A program made the translations under genes and the position numbers. The notes under the pieces were generated by a model. That model was not told where the DNA came from, made no database searches, and saw nothing but the letters and a program-made list of their open reading frames with translations. Source: Scheffersomyces stipitis CBS 6054 (Eukaryota > Ascomycota > Pichiomycetes > Serinales > Debaryomycetaceae). From it: a DNA stretch of 64,000 bases. The stretch is from NCBI RefSeq assembly GCF_000209165.1, contig NC_009045.1:1240001-1304000 (forward strand). The letters run 5' to 3'. Shown one piece after another: positions 9,967 through 19,818 of the stretch (position 1 is the stretch's first letter; each line of letters begins with the position of its first letter).

Positions 9967-10696
9967 GCACCAACTACGCGATTTTATATCTGTAGAAGAC
10001 GACAGAATCCAGCTCATAGTATACTATTAGATATCAATTTTAGATGGACTATTCAGGTAGTAAACCTCATTTATACGAGGATGTGAGGAGCATATTTACT
10101 ATAAATTTGGACAATAAGAAATATGATTTTAAAAACTTGCTACATGGTACTAACGGCCGTTGCAGCCATTTTTGATGGATGTTGTTTCACGAAGAAATAG
10201 TTTGAATAAGGGAATTCTAAGAGTTACTAAAGCTACCAATGGAGAATTTGCATATATTAGTAAGGTCGGCTCTCTAATACATAGATAAAAAATCTTCTGC
10301 GAACACATAACGAAAGTTTGTAGGAAACCAAAAGGTATCCCCAGTCTTCTTTTTATCCAGTTGATAAGCACAAAATAAATGTGTTTTTTTTTTATTTTTA
10401 ACGCAGTGGCATACATTGAACATACTAACCCATATAAACAGCTATAAACTAGAGATAATCGGACTGCATTTTTTTTTACGAAATGGCATGTATTACGACT
10501 AAAGTCCAATCTATCACCTACAAAGTATATAATTCGTCCTCTAATCCATACCGAAGGATGGAGGAAATCCTAAGATAAAAACCTCCGGGTGAAATTACCT
10601 AATAACTATGATATCCTGCATATTGTCGCCACGTGCCTAAAAATCGTGATTTTGCGTTCTCTGAAAGAACTGCATTTCGATTTTTTACTATAAGGT
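9967..10696. other. Gene-free interval before tRNA-Met
   Basis: The 730-bp interval is AT-rich with several poly-A/T runs (for example near 10382-10398). A 119-codon minus-strand open frame (10150-10509) shows low-complexity, membrane-like composition but no family feature, and I do not call it. A CACGTG lies at 10630-10635. Confidence 0.5.
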
Positions 10697-10787
10697 GCTT
10701 CACTAGCTCAGTTGGCAGAGCGTCAGTCTCATAGTTTGTAAAAGTTGTGTCATCTGAAGGTCGACAGTTCGAACCTGCCGTGGAGCA
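10697..10787 (+). tRNA. Elongator tRNA-Met (CAT) with an 18-nt intron
   Basis: The acceptor stem pairs GCTTCAC (10697-10703) with GTGGAGC, discriminator A at 10787. The D arm is GCTC-AGTTGGCA-GAGC, the anticodon CAT is at 10730-10732, and the T loop is TTCGAAC. The mature sequence closely matches S. cerevisiae elongator tRNA-Met, including the same A-C mismatch at the second T-stem pair and a compensated change (C-G) next to it. An 18-nt intron (10734-10751) sits one base 3' of the anticodon, the canonical tRNA intron site, leaving a 73-nt mature tRNA. Confidence 0.96.
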
Positions 10788-10788
10788 C

Positions 10789-10797
10789 TTTTTTTTT
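10789..10797 (+). terminator. RNA polymerase III T-tract
   Basis: Nine consecutive T residues begin two bases after the tRNA-Met discriminator, a standard pol III termination signal. Confidence 0.9.
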
Positions 10798-11053
10798 CTA
10801 CAAATTGAGTGAATGAAACAGCAGTATAGATATACTATAGCAAATTGACTACCAGTAGCTCGTGCAGACACATCCCGATGCATCTGAAGAATTTTTTGGT
10901 TATTGTTGAGGTGTAGGTATATCTCAGTTGAATCTGGTTTGGACTGAGTGTGGCACATGCGCGCCTCCAGACATGAACTGAGATAAGAAAACCGTTTGAT
11001 TATTCAAATATACATTTCTCTAGTTCTTTTTGAGAAACACTCCTCACCAACAA

Positions 11054-12043
11054 ATGCAGTTGTCTACGCTTCTTAACGTACAGTATATACTTGGCTGGTT
11101 TGCCGACCAAGCTGAGCGACCAGCAGAAGGGTTGAGACGTCTTGGCCAAGAATTGGAACTTTTCCCTGAGGTAGAAGATTATAGTCAATGGCCCCCAAGT
11201 ACACCTATACCCAAACCCGTTGTTTTATGGCATGGTTTGGGAGACAATTTCAATTCTTCAGGAATGCACAAGGTGGCCACCATATTTGAGCTGCTTCATC
11301 CTGATATATATGTCCATTCCGTGCAATTGGCTGAAGATCCAGCTTCAGACGAACAAAAGTCATTTGTAGGTGATGCGAACGAACAGTTGGACATTGTATG
11401 TAAGCAGCTTCTGAAAGTACCTCAATTGCGCCAGGGCTTTGATATCGTTGGGTTTTCTCAGGGTGGAGTGTTCGCCAGAGCATTAGTTGAAAGGTGTTCT
11501 CTGATTTCAGTAAGCAATTTGATTACATTTGGTGCTCCCCACAATGGAGTTCTGGAACTTCCCATGTGTAAGGATGCCAATGACTGGCTCTGTAAGAACA
11601 GAAATGAAGTTCTCAAGAAGCTGGTCTGGTTCGATAATGTACAGAAATATATCATCCCAGCACAATACTTTCGTACTCCAAAGGACTACTCGAGTTATTT
11701 GAAGTATTCCAATTTTTTAGCTGATATCAACAATGAACGGACAGAAGTCAACATTACCTACAAGAGAAACTTAAGTAAGTTGTCTAAGTTTGTAATGGTT
11801 ACATTTGATGATGATACCACTTTGATTCCCAAGGACAGCGCTGGGTTCCAGGATATTGACGCTGAAACGGATGCTATTATACCTTTTGAGCAAACAATCA
11901 TATACACAAGGGATTTGTTGGGACTTCAGAGCTTGCACTCTTTAGGTAAGATAGACTTCTATAGTATTGAAGGTGATCATATGCAGATTCCAGAGTCTTT
12001 CTTGGTTATGATTGGGGTTAAGTATATAGGTTCATATTGGTAG
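11054..12043 (+). CDS. PPT1: Palmitoyl-protein thioesterase (329 aa)
   Basis: Removes thioester-linked palmitate from proteins in the vacuole/lysosome. It has an alpha/beta-hydrolase fold: VVLWHGLGDN, the nucleophile motif GFSQGG (Ser135), TFGAPHNGV (PPT wording), an Asp in FDDDT as acid candidate, and the catalytic His in EGDHM (His309). Length fits stand-alone animal PPT1. S. pombe carries it fused to a dolichyl-diphosphatase, and S. cerevisiae lacks it. The start is the ATG at 11054; the frame extends upstream only without an ATG. The N-terminus has a short hydrophobic run (LLNVQYILGWFA) that may be a signal peptide. Confidence 0.88.
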   Translation: MQLSTLLNVQYILGWFADQAERPAEGLRRLGQELELFPEVEDYSQWPPSTPIPKPVVLWHGLGDNFNSSGMHKVATIFELLHPDIYVHSVQLAEDPASDEQKSFVGDANEQLDIVCKQLLKVPQLRQGFDIVGFSQGGVFARALVERCSLISVSNLITFGAPHNGVLELPMCKDANDWLCKNRNEVLKKLVWFDNVQKYIIPAQYFRTPKDYSSYLKYSNFLADINNERTEVNITYKRNLSKLSKFVMVTFDDDTTLIPKDSAGFQDIDAETDAIIPFEQTIIYTRDLLGLQSLHSLGKIDFYSIEGDHMQIPESFLVMIGVKYIGSYW

Positions 12044-12975
12044 TTATGAAATAATTGGTTTAAGTGAAGAATGCCACCATTAGTAGAGCTTATTATTAAC
12101 CAGCATATTTGGCACCTATTCAGTGGCATCATTTTAAGCATTAGAATAAAGTGCATCCGGTTAACCTAGTATGAAGTCGTTGTACTAACTCAAGAAAATC
12201 CCTCCTATTACTAAATGTTGTCTTTTGGAAGCTTTGGAATTGTTGCTGCTTGTAAAATTGCATGATTTACTCCCTACGGAAAGCTTGAAACTTTTATACA
12301 TTTTCTCCAGCTATCAGTGTACAGAAAAAATATGTCAAATTGTCTCACACAAAAAGATCCAAGCTACTTTCCTATATTCCTCATGCTGCAATCATGACTT
12401 TTAGTGGCAACAAATCGGTTATATCATCTATTCGAAAGTAATTACCTATTCATGCTCACGTTGCCATATTTATCTCAAGTATTGCTTCGTGAAAGATAAT
12501 TGTGCTCGAAAGGCTTACACAAAAGTTTTTCGGTCTGTTATACGCTTGAAAGTTCTGACTTCCCCAGTTTTCACAAATTGAAACACGCTAAGATTTGAAA
12601 CAGTTAGTAAGTTTTTGTGTGATTCATTCGCATAGCCTCCAGTCCTATCGTGCTGTGCTACTCAGTCATCTATCGAATTGTGTCCGATCTCATTTATTGT
12701 TTCTGTAATAGTTGGAAATGGCTGCGAAATTTATGAAAAATAGAACCACGAGTTCTGCAAATACATTTCTCAAAATCCAATTCAACGCCCTACAGTCACT
12801 TTAGTTATAGTATTCGATTTCGGAAGAATTAAACTGCTGTTCTTCGAAAAATATCAATATCCATAGGCTTCATGTCAATGGTAAAGGTCGTGCAGGACCC
12901 TAGCATCATTGTGATAATCAAAGAGATTAAATTCTCAATTTACGTTTGCACTCTTTTTCCTTTAGGATCAAATTA
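12044..12975. other. Gene-free interval PPT1 to cwf18-like gene
   Basis: The 932-bp AT-rich interval has no supported gene, tRNA or repeat. One TACTAAC on the minus strand (12603-12609) lacks a partner donor site. Confidence 0.5.
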
Positions 12976-13425
12976 ATGTCAGAACAGGATAGAAAAGCAA
13001 GATTGGCTGCTTTGAGGAAGAAGCGACATTCCAAAGACAATGAAATTTCTTCTGCTTCACAAGACGCAAAGAGACATAAACCAGAACAACATGAAGAATC
13101 TAGCCATATAGAAGAACCTAGTATCAAACTAGAGCAAGAAGAGAAGTCTGCGGAGACAGCACTGACAGCTCCTACCTTAATATTACCTAATACAGATATA
13201 GTAGAAGCAGTTGCTCCGGATATTCAAGACGGAGTATTACGGAAAGCAGAAACAGCTGCCAGTGAAGGCTTACTTACCAGCGCAGTAAACACCAGACAAA
13301 AGCACATATACACAGCCGACTTGTTAGAAGAATTGGCTCCTTATCTTCGTAGGGCAAAAACAAAGACAGATAGAGCTATCTTTGGGATAGTGCAGAAGAA
13401 GTACGAAGAGTCTAAATTAATATGA
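12976..13425 (+). CDS. cwf18/CCDC12-family pre-mRNA splicing factor (149 aa)
   Basis: This small, charged protein fits the cwf18 family, a Prp19-complex-associated spliceosome component known from S. pombe and from human CCDC12, with no S. cerevisiae member that I know. The N-terminus RKARLAALRKKR matches the family's basic start. The C-terminal signature DLLEELAPYLRRAKTKTDRA followed by IFGIVQKK corresponds to the family's DLK-x-LEKLEKRTDRAI block. The middle is acidic and poorly conserved. The start is the ATG at 12976 (MSEQDRK); the frame is open further upstream but lacks an earlier ATG. Confidence 0.78.
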   Translation: MSEQDRKARLAALRKKRHSKDNEISSASQDAKRHKPEQHEESSHIEEPSIKLEQEEKSAETALTAPTLILPNTDIVEAVAPDIQDGVLRKAETAASEGLLTSAVNTRQKHIYTADLLEELAPYLRRAKTKTDRAIFGIVQKKYEESKLI

Positions 13426-14027
13426 ATGGAATTGTTAATTACTCTCTATAGATTCTGAGACCATAAGGTCATACAATGATGATGAGTAACGAATATACAC
13501 TAAAAATCGAGAAAAAGCACCGTAAGACCAACCCCAACGAGAACTTGAATTAAGACAACCTGGCCACTAGCAATTGATTTGAAAAGTATAGTAATTGCTA
13601 ATTAATTCATAGTTTAGTAAAATTGAAGATTTTCACGTGATATACACTAGCTTCGTTGAATTTTATAGCTTAAAATGCTATTTCAAAAAGAACACTTATT
13701 CTCTGAAAGTCAGTTCGGAGAATGTAGGTCATTTTGTAGATTACTTCTTGTAACATAGTCCCATATTGCGTTCCATGTAGCTCGACTATCATTCACTTTC
13801 ACTCGTATCAAAATGTACAAGCATTTGTGAACCTGCACTTAACTCCAAATCATTACCGCGATCGCACATTTTGTCCGGCTCCTGCCCAATTCGGCAATCT
13901 ACCACATCCAATCAAATCGATTTTTCATTCGGAATATGGACGCACTCAACTCAGAACAAAAAAGTTGTCTACAATAGAAAAACCTTTACCAATCCTTTAG
14001 TACCAGCACAGTCACCAGGAATCAACC
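13426..14027. other. Gene-free interval, ATP4 promoter side
   Basis: This 602-bp interval ends at the ATP4 start. A TTCACGTGA E-box (core 13634-13639) lies about 390 bp upstream of ATP4 and may serve it. Nothing else is recognised. Confidence 0.5.
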
Positions 14028-15133
14028 ATGTCCATGATTAATAGAATTGCATTCAGGGCAGCCGCTCGTCCAGCTGTTGGCATGGCCATGCGTCCAGCTC
14101 CGTAAGTAGATTTGGCTTTCCAAACGTTTAAGACAGACTTTTTTTTGCCAATTGTTGAGTCGAAGAAGTAGATTGAAAAAAGAGACTTATGCATAGAAAT
14201 GAAGCAATGAAATCAGAGAAGCTTCGGAATTGTCTTGCAGTTCTAGCACTGCTTGGTAGACGAATATAGCAATCATAAGTAAAAGAGTTAGGTCCTTCAT
14301 TTCTTTGTCGATTTAACCACTACAAGTTTTTTACTGGACTAGTGGATGTACTAATTTTTCAATTTAAATCGAAAATTACAATTCGCCAACAATGCGTATT
14401 AGCAGTCAAGATGTATCCAGAAAACCAATTAAAACCAATCAGAGTCGACAATTTCGCAATTGGGTCTGTATTTTATGATCATTTTACTAACATTTCTAGA
14501 ATCGGTTTGCGTTACCTCTCCACTCAGCAGCCAGAACCAAAGGCTAAGGCCAACTCCATCATCGATGCCCTCCCTGGTAACTCGTACTTGTCCAAGACAG
14601 GTCTTTTGGCTACCACCGCTGCCGCTGCCGTGTACGGTATCTCCAACGAGTTGATCATCATCCACGATGAAACCATCTTGGTTGCTACCTTTGCTGCATT
14701 CACCGCCTTGGCTGCTAAGTTCATTGCTCCATTGTACACCGAATGGGCCGACGGAGAAATCAAGAAAGTCAACGATTTGTTGAACCAATCCAGAACCAAA
14801 CACGTAACAGCAGTCAAGGACAGAATTGAATCTGTTTCTCAATTGAAGGATGTTGTTTCCACCACTGAAGCATTGTTTGCCATCTCTAAGGAAACCGCTC
14901 AATTAGAAGCTGAGACCTTTGAATTGAAGCAAAAGATTGCCGTTGCCCACGAAGCCAAGGCAACCTTAGACGCCTGGGTCAGATTCGAACAACATCAAAG
15001 ACAACAAGAACAGGAACAATTGGTCAAGTCTGTCTTGGAAAAGGTTAACAAAGAACTTGAAAACCCTAAGTTTCAAGAAAAGGTTTTGGCCGAATCCGTT
15101 GCTGAAGTCGAAAAGTTGTTCGCTAAGAACTAA
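14028..15133 (+). CDS. ATP4: Mitochondrial F1Fo-ATP synthase subunit b (235 aa, two exons)
   Basis: Subunit b is the peripheral stalk of ATP synthase in the inner mitochondrial membrane. Exon 1 is 14028-14101 and exon 2 is 14500-15133, joined inside a Pro codon. The joined protein begins with an Arg/Ala-rich presequence (MSMINRIAFRAAARP) that ends around GLRYLSTQQP, then two adjacent hydrophobic segments (about 65-110) and a long charged helix, the standard b layout. The length is close to S. cerevisiae Atp4. Splice sites are clear: GTAAGT donor, TTTACTAAC branch, TTTCTAG acceptor. It is convergent with MSI1. Confidence 0.95.
14102..14499 (+). other. ATP4 spliceosomal intron (398 nt)
   Basis: The intron starts with GTAAGT at 14102-14107, has a TACTAAC branch site at about 14485-14491, and ends in CTAG at 14499. 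An open frame through its 3' part is not coding. It interrupts the presequence-coding part of ATP4. Confidence 0.93.
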
Positions 15134-15270
15134 ACTCATTTTTTAAAAATTCAGTTTATTTATACACGTTAGTTACGATTAGAATTAAGATTATTCTAAA
15201 GAAGATGTAGATTGTTAAGTGAAGATACTTGTTGAGCGAAGTGTCAATTTAGTTTGTATTATGTACTAAT

Positions 15271-16614
15271 TTATCTACTGTTATACTTTCTTGTGATCGT
15301 GTGCGATGGTTTCCATACATGCAAGGAGTTATCATCAGAAACACTGGCTACCATCCAGTCATCATGGTGAGACCAGTCAAAGTCGTTTACTCCTAACATA
15401 TGGCCAGCATGTGCAAACAAAAGAGAACTAGAGTTTTCCAAATCAAACAATTTTACCAGATGATCTGTGGAAGACGAACCCAACACATTATGGTACCGTG
15501 GATGCCATTTAAGCTGTGTGATAGATTCAGTTTGTTCTTGAATCGAGTAGATAGGGTTCATTTCGCTTCCAATACCTCTTATATCGTAGACGTGGATCAG
15601 ACCGTTGCTATCACCAGTAGCTATGCAATGAGAAATTCCAGGGTTGACACTGATACTGTTAACTCCAACTTCAGACAGTCTGTAACGGTGAACTAGTTTG
15701 CTTTCTTCTCTCGTGTCAAACAAAGAAATGAAACCGGCATCATCTACAGCACTAAATAGGGAGTCATGTTGAGGGAGCCATTCGATATCGTTGACACCTG
15801 TACTGCTCTCATTGTGGTAGTACCAGGATTCATTAACAACAGACTTATCCTTTACAAAATTGCTTCGAATGTCATATAGATTTATCTCGCCGTTCATACT
15901 GGCTGATACAATAGTACCTTCCTTTTGTTTGTTCCAATCGATAGCAAAGATATCGGTACCTTCTACGTCTGCGGAGTTACTGTTCTTGAGATATACCTGG
16001 ACCTTATTTAGGTCGGTATCGTCTATGAGCGAGTTCTTGAAGCTTTTGTGTTTTGTTCTTTCGTATATCGCCAAGTCGCCCATATTGTTGGCGCTGGCGA
16101 TGATGTTTGGTTTCTGGGGCATATACCTCACCTTGTTAACATCTCCCATATGGTTTATCTTTTGAAGCACCTTGAATTTATTGTTGACAGAAGTAGCTAA
16201 TTCGAATTCCTGCTTTTCCAGATTGAAATCAAGTCGGTCAATACGGAGATTGCGATTCAAGTCAGCAAAAACAGGAACCTGGAGAATCTGGATACTATCC
16301 ACTGACAGGCCCAAACTAAATGTACCATGAAGTAGTCTTTGGAAATATATATTATCAGAATCTTCAGATGAAGTTTTAGAAGTTCCGCTTTCTATTTGTC
16401 CATCAGTCCGATCAGGAAAGAACTGAACTGTTAGCGACGGCCACAAGAGTGAATTTGTCAGAAGGTAGTCGTAGAGAAAAGGTGTGTTCTTCTTCCATAT
16501 TCTGTAATTTCTCTGGGTAAAATCGTCAATATAAGTCTGTTCGCTATCTTCTGGAGACATGCCCAATGCTGAGTCGTCAGGAACATCCAGACCTATGAGT
16601 TCCACATCTGTCAT
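15271..16614 (-). CDS. MSI1: Chromatin assembly factor 1 subunit Msi1/Cac3 (WD40, 447 aa)
   Basis: This is the RbAp46/48-type WD40 subunit of CAF-1, which deposits H3-H4 on new DNA. The N-terminal helix motif YRIWKKNTPFLYDYLLTNSL is followed by WPSLTVQFFPD, then WD-like repeats ending in HAGHMLGVNDFDW and DNSLHVWKPSHT. Agreement at WKKNTxxLYDYL and GHMLGVND favours Msi1 over its paralogue Hat2. A 20-residue acidic N-terminal extension precedes the helix. The ATG is at 16612-16614. It is convergent with ATP4 and divergent from EFM4. Confidence 0.9.
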   Translation of the reverse strand: MTDVELIGLDVPDDSALGMSPEDSEQTYIDDFTQRNYRIWKKNTPFLYDYLLTNSLLWPSLTVQFFPDRTDGQIESGTSKTSSEDSDNIYFQRLLHGTFSLGLSVDSIQILQVPVFADLNRNLRIDRLDFNLEKQEFELATSVNNKFKVLQKINHMGDVNKVRYMPQKPNIIASANNMGDLAIYERTKHKSFKNSLIDDTDLNKVQVYLKNSNSADVEGTDIFAIDWNKQKEGTIVSASMNGEINLYDIRSNFVKDKSVVNESWYYHNESSTGVNDIEWLPQHDSLFSAVDDAGFISLFDTREESKLVHRYRLSEVGVNSISVNPGISHCIATGDSNGLIHVYDIRGIGSEMNPIYSIQEQTESITQLKWHPRYHNVLGSSSTDHLVKLFDLENSSSLLFAHAGHMLGVNDFDWSHHDDWMVASVSDDNSLHVWKPSHTITRKYNSR

Positions 16615-17076
16615 ATTGAGTTTAAGAGCCCCTTTATGAATTTGGTGTGGTTCTGGAGATACTAGTTAAAAATGGTTGTGAAAATTAGAAAGATCAATAC
16701 AGAATTGTACATTATACGCGTCCGACTATGTACAGGAATTACAAAACAGAATATATACCATATAAATAGGTGCAAATTTGTTTAGCGTATGAATCTGATT
16801 TATGATTTCCATTGAATCCGTATCTCCTACTCTACAACGCAGAACTGGTTCACTCCTCTACGATTTATATCTAATTTTGATATAACCTTTCTCTCAAATT
16901 TTTGCTATTGCTCTATCTTCATTTCTCACACAGATGTAGGTTTGAAGAATTTGTATGCGCACTAGATAAATCTTAACTACATGCACTTAAATATGGACAA
17001 AGTCTACCAGCTATGAGAGGCATACTACTCTGTGGAAATTACCTCCCCATCATAATATTGACATAAACACACAGCC
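16615..17076. promoter_or_regulatory. Divergent promoter region MSI1 / EFM4
   Basis: 462 bp, AT-rich. A TATAAATAG element lies near 16761-16769. No gene is seen. Confidence 0.45.
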
Positions 17077-17948
17077 ATGTCAGCTGCTGATGACATTCAA
17101 CTCAACGACTCAGAGTTATCGAGTCTCGCGTAGTACGTATTTCTGCAATGTATTTCCCAATTGGAATGAATTTTTCACTTCCCCAGACCTCATCTCATCG
17201 ATTCGTAAATTATCGAACTAACACCAAAACCAGTTGGGACAACTTCTATGCCCGAGAAAAAAAGGAGATGATGGACAACGACGATTTTGTGGGAGAAATA
17301 TGGTTTGATGAAAATGGAGCTGAAGAAAAGATGGTAGACTTTTTGGTTGAAGAGCTCAATGAAGAGCAATTATTCAACGAGAAAGAGCAAATAAAGGTGC
17401 TTGATATCGGAACCGGGAACTGTCATTTGCTAGTAAGCTTGGCAGACGCTCTCCACGAAGAATATGAAGGTACGGCCAAATTTCTCCACACAGGTATTGA
17501 TTACTCTCCAAACTCCATTGAGTTCGCTCAGGCAATAGTTGATAGACAGTTTGATCCTTCCAGTCCACTCAGAGAGAACCATCAGTTTGAGTTTGAAAGA
17601 GTGGACTTATTGCAGAAGCAAAGTGCTTATTTGACCAAGAATGCAAGTAGATTCGACGTACTTCTTGACAAGGGTACTCTTGATGCCATAGCGTTGAGCC
17701 AACAACCCTTGGAAGACTTCGATGGAAAGAAACCTATGAACGTCTATGCTGGCCAGGTGGTTCAGCTCATGCACAAGGATTCACTTTTGGTGATCACCTC
17801 TTGCAACTTTACAGAAGCCGAGCTAATTACGCTTATCACCTCCGAGAAGTCGTTGTCAGTACACAAAATCTTGAAGTATCCCAAGTTTCAATTCGGGGGT
17901 ACTGAGGGTACAACCATCACTACGGTGGCTTTCAAGAAAACCAAGTAG
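17077..17948 (+). CDS. EFM4: Protein-lysine N-methyltransferase Efm4 (256 aa, two exons)
   Basis: A SAM-dependent class I methyltransferase; the S. cerevisiae orthologue (See1/Efm4, 257 aa) methylates translation elongation factor 1A. Exon 1 is 17077-17132 and exon 2 is 17234-17948. The join gives YWDNFYAREK, the expected N-terminal family motif, at residues 19-28. Motif I VLDIGTGN is at 74-81, with LLDKGTLDAIALS and ITSCNFTEAEL further on. The intron has GTACGT, AACTAAC (17216-17222) and CCAG. The first ATG inside exon 2's open frame (17148) lies within the intron and is not used. It is convergent with YRB2. Confidence 0.93.
17133..17233 (+). other. EFM4 spliceosomal intron (101 nt)
   Basis: Donor GTACGT at 17133-17138, branch AACTAAC at 17216-17222, acceptor CCAG ending at 17233. 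Removal restores the YWD motif of Efm4, which supports the call. Confidence 0.92.
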
Positions 17949-18119
17949 CTACTAGATTTGTATAAATTATATGTATAAAAGTACAATTAGAGAAACTAAT
18001 AACTAATCATGATATTCTCATAATTCAAAGAGCACTAGTAGTCACCTGGTACTGTAAGCACACTTTGAATGTGATTACAAGGGATAGTAACTAGACACTG
18101 TTATGTTAAGCTATTGTGA

Positions 18120-19334
18120 CTAAGTGTCTATTTCCTTCTTGAGGGCATCTACTTTTTCCACCAAATCATTTCTAAGAGCCTCCGATCCAAACTTCAACAA
18201 GTATTGGACTGGAGTGCCGTCTGCCCTGACAGAATTAAGACGAACGAACTTTCCTGGTGTCAAACTGGCTTCCAATCCTTTAAGTAGTTCAGTTTTCGAG
18301 TTAACCTTGTAGTTCAAGACTACTTTCAATAACCCTTGTGATCTCATTAATAAACGTACAGATTTGTCAGCTTTAGACTGATTCAAATGTAACGGTCCAG
18401 TGCCTCTTTCCTTCCAGCCATCTGATATGTTGGTTAAATCAAGTTCGAAAAGCTTTGCTGTAGCTGAAAAATGCGAGATTTCGTTTTCTTCACCAGTCTG
18501 GATTTTAGTTATCTGCTCAAGTTCTACTTGTTTATACTGTTGTACGGCTGGAGTCTTTTTTTCTTCCGTGTGTTCCGAGTCTTTCTTGTTTTCTCTGGCA
18601 TTGCTATTACCGGAATCATCATCTAAAAATGACTTCTTGTGTAACAGCTCTTTGAATGCGTTGCCAAACTTGGAATTAGCACCAAAAGTCGACGTCACCA
18701 ATGGTTTGGTTGTAGAAGTTATAGATATTTGTGGAGAAGAAGTTTCTGCAGCAGCAGCTACAGGCTCGGAGTCAAAGATACTGGGTCTATTCTTGATGGC
18801 AGTAGCAGCCTTTCCAAAAGAGGAAGTGGCTCCAAACGTCGCCTTGGGAGTATTGGGAGCTGTTGGGGTTTCCTCTTTAGGAACAACCGTAGTGAAAGAG
18901 TTCATGGGAGTGGCGATTTCTGGCTTCAATGAAAACAGACTGGTGCCAAACGTCGCTTTCGAGACAATAGGTTTAGATTGTGGCTCATTTGGATGGTTTG
19001 GGAGATGTTCTGGTTTTTCAGGCTGTGGTTCTTGATCAGCTGCAGAAACAGTGTCTTTCAGCTTTGGCTCATCATGAGCAGTAATCGATACTGTTGATGA
19101 AAGAGAGGTGGTTCCATTAAATTGATGTTTCAATTCTTTGACTTCCGACTCAAGATGGCTGATTCGGGCTTCGAAAAGAGCTTTGACTTCTTTTGTGATG
19201 GAACTCTTGAGATAGTTCAAGTCATCAAGGATGCCATTGGATTCGGAATCGGAGTCCTGTTTCGCCTTCTTGGCTGAACTGGTATCGTCGGAAGAGAGTT
19301 CAAGACTCCTTTTGTTTGTGCTTCCGTCCAGCAT
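18120..19334 (-). CDS. YRB2: Nuclear Ran-binding protein Yrb2 (404 aa)
   Basis: A Ran-GTP-binding cofactor of Crm1 nuclear export. The basic N-terminus carries a nuclear-signal-like KKAK and a short coiled coil (about 35-75). A central region with spaced Phe-Gly segments follows (KATFGTSLF, ATFGATSSFG, STFGANSKFG), and the C-terminal ~130 residues form the Ran-binding domain (FSATAKLFEL, WKERGTGPLHLN, RLLMRSQGLLKVVLNYKV). The order basic, FG, RanBD separates it from Nup2 (larger) and Yrb1 (RanBD only). The ATG is at 19332-19334. The next gene upstream on this strand, SNP1, lies 3' of the 484-bp gap. Confidence 0.9.
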   Translation of the reverse strand: MLDGSTNKRSLELSSDDTSSAKKAKQDSDSESNGILDDLNYLKSSITKEVKALFEARISHLESEVKELKHQFNGTTSLSSTVSITAHDEPKLKDTVSAADQEPQPEKPEHLPNHPNEPQSKPIVSKATFGTSLFSLKPEIATPMNSFTTVVPKEETPTAPNTPKATFGATSSFGKAATAIKNRPSIFDSEPVAAAAETSSPQISITSTTKPLVTSTFGANSKFGNAFKELLHKKSFLDDDSGNSNARENKKDSEHTEEKKTPAVQQYKQVELEQITKIQTGEENEISHFSATAKLFELDLTNISDGWKERGTGPLHLNQSKADKSVRLLMRSQGLLKVVLNYKVNSKTELLKGLEASLTPGKFVRLNSVRADGTPVQYLLKFGSEALRNDLVEKVDALKKEIDT

Positions 19335-19818
19335 TGTTTGATGCGTGGCAGTAATGGAAAGGAGGAGGACAGATTTATTTACTAGACACCAAAACTATTC
19401 AGTGATGAATATTGACAGGCGTGTGTACAGGAGGAATTAATATGGCTTTTATGGATTTTAACTATTGGCACAGTTACCTTGTTAAGTATGTAACAATTAG
19501 TGCGACCGTTAACTCAGAATTGTCGGATTATCACCAATGAACCGTTTGGCTTGTGAGTACTAAGTATGAAACAGGCTAAAATATGAAACATAACTTTCAT
19601 CTTGTAAGTTCAATTGTTACTCTCTAGAAACTACGAAGTGTCTATTGATGCAAATGCTATGTGATATTACTTTATGCTGAAACTTGCCCATACAAAACCA
19701 CCATTCAAGATTCTATAGACATGTGATCGGGTCAATATGAACCGGCAGCACTAAGTTGCACTCCGAGGTTTTCTTTCTGTTCATACACCTTATCATTCGT
19801 ACAAATTCTATTAGAATT
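19335..19818. other. YRB2 promoter / SNP1 3' interval
   Basis: 484 bp between the YRB2 start and the SNP1 stop, both on the minus strand. AT-rich, nothing recognised. Confidence 0.45.

Noticed and set aside
10148..10165. TACTAAC followed by TTGCAG, looking like an intron end
   Set aside because: No consensus donor upstream and no coding exon on either side.
10150..10509. 119-codon minus-strand frame near the tRNA
   Set aside because: Composition looks like AT-rich random sequence, with no motif and no promoter logic.
14429..14902. 157-codon minus frame opposite ATP4
   Set aside because: Antisense to a conserved, biased coding exon and running into its intron.
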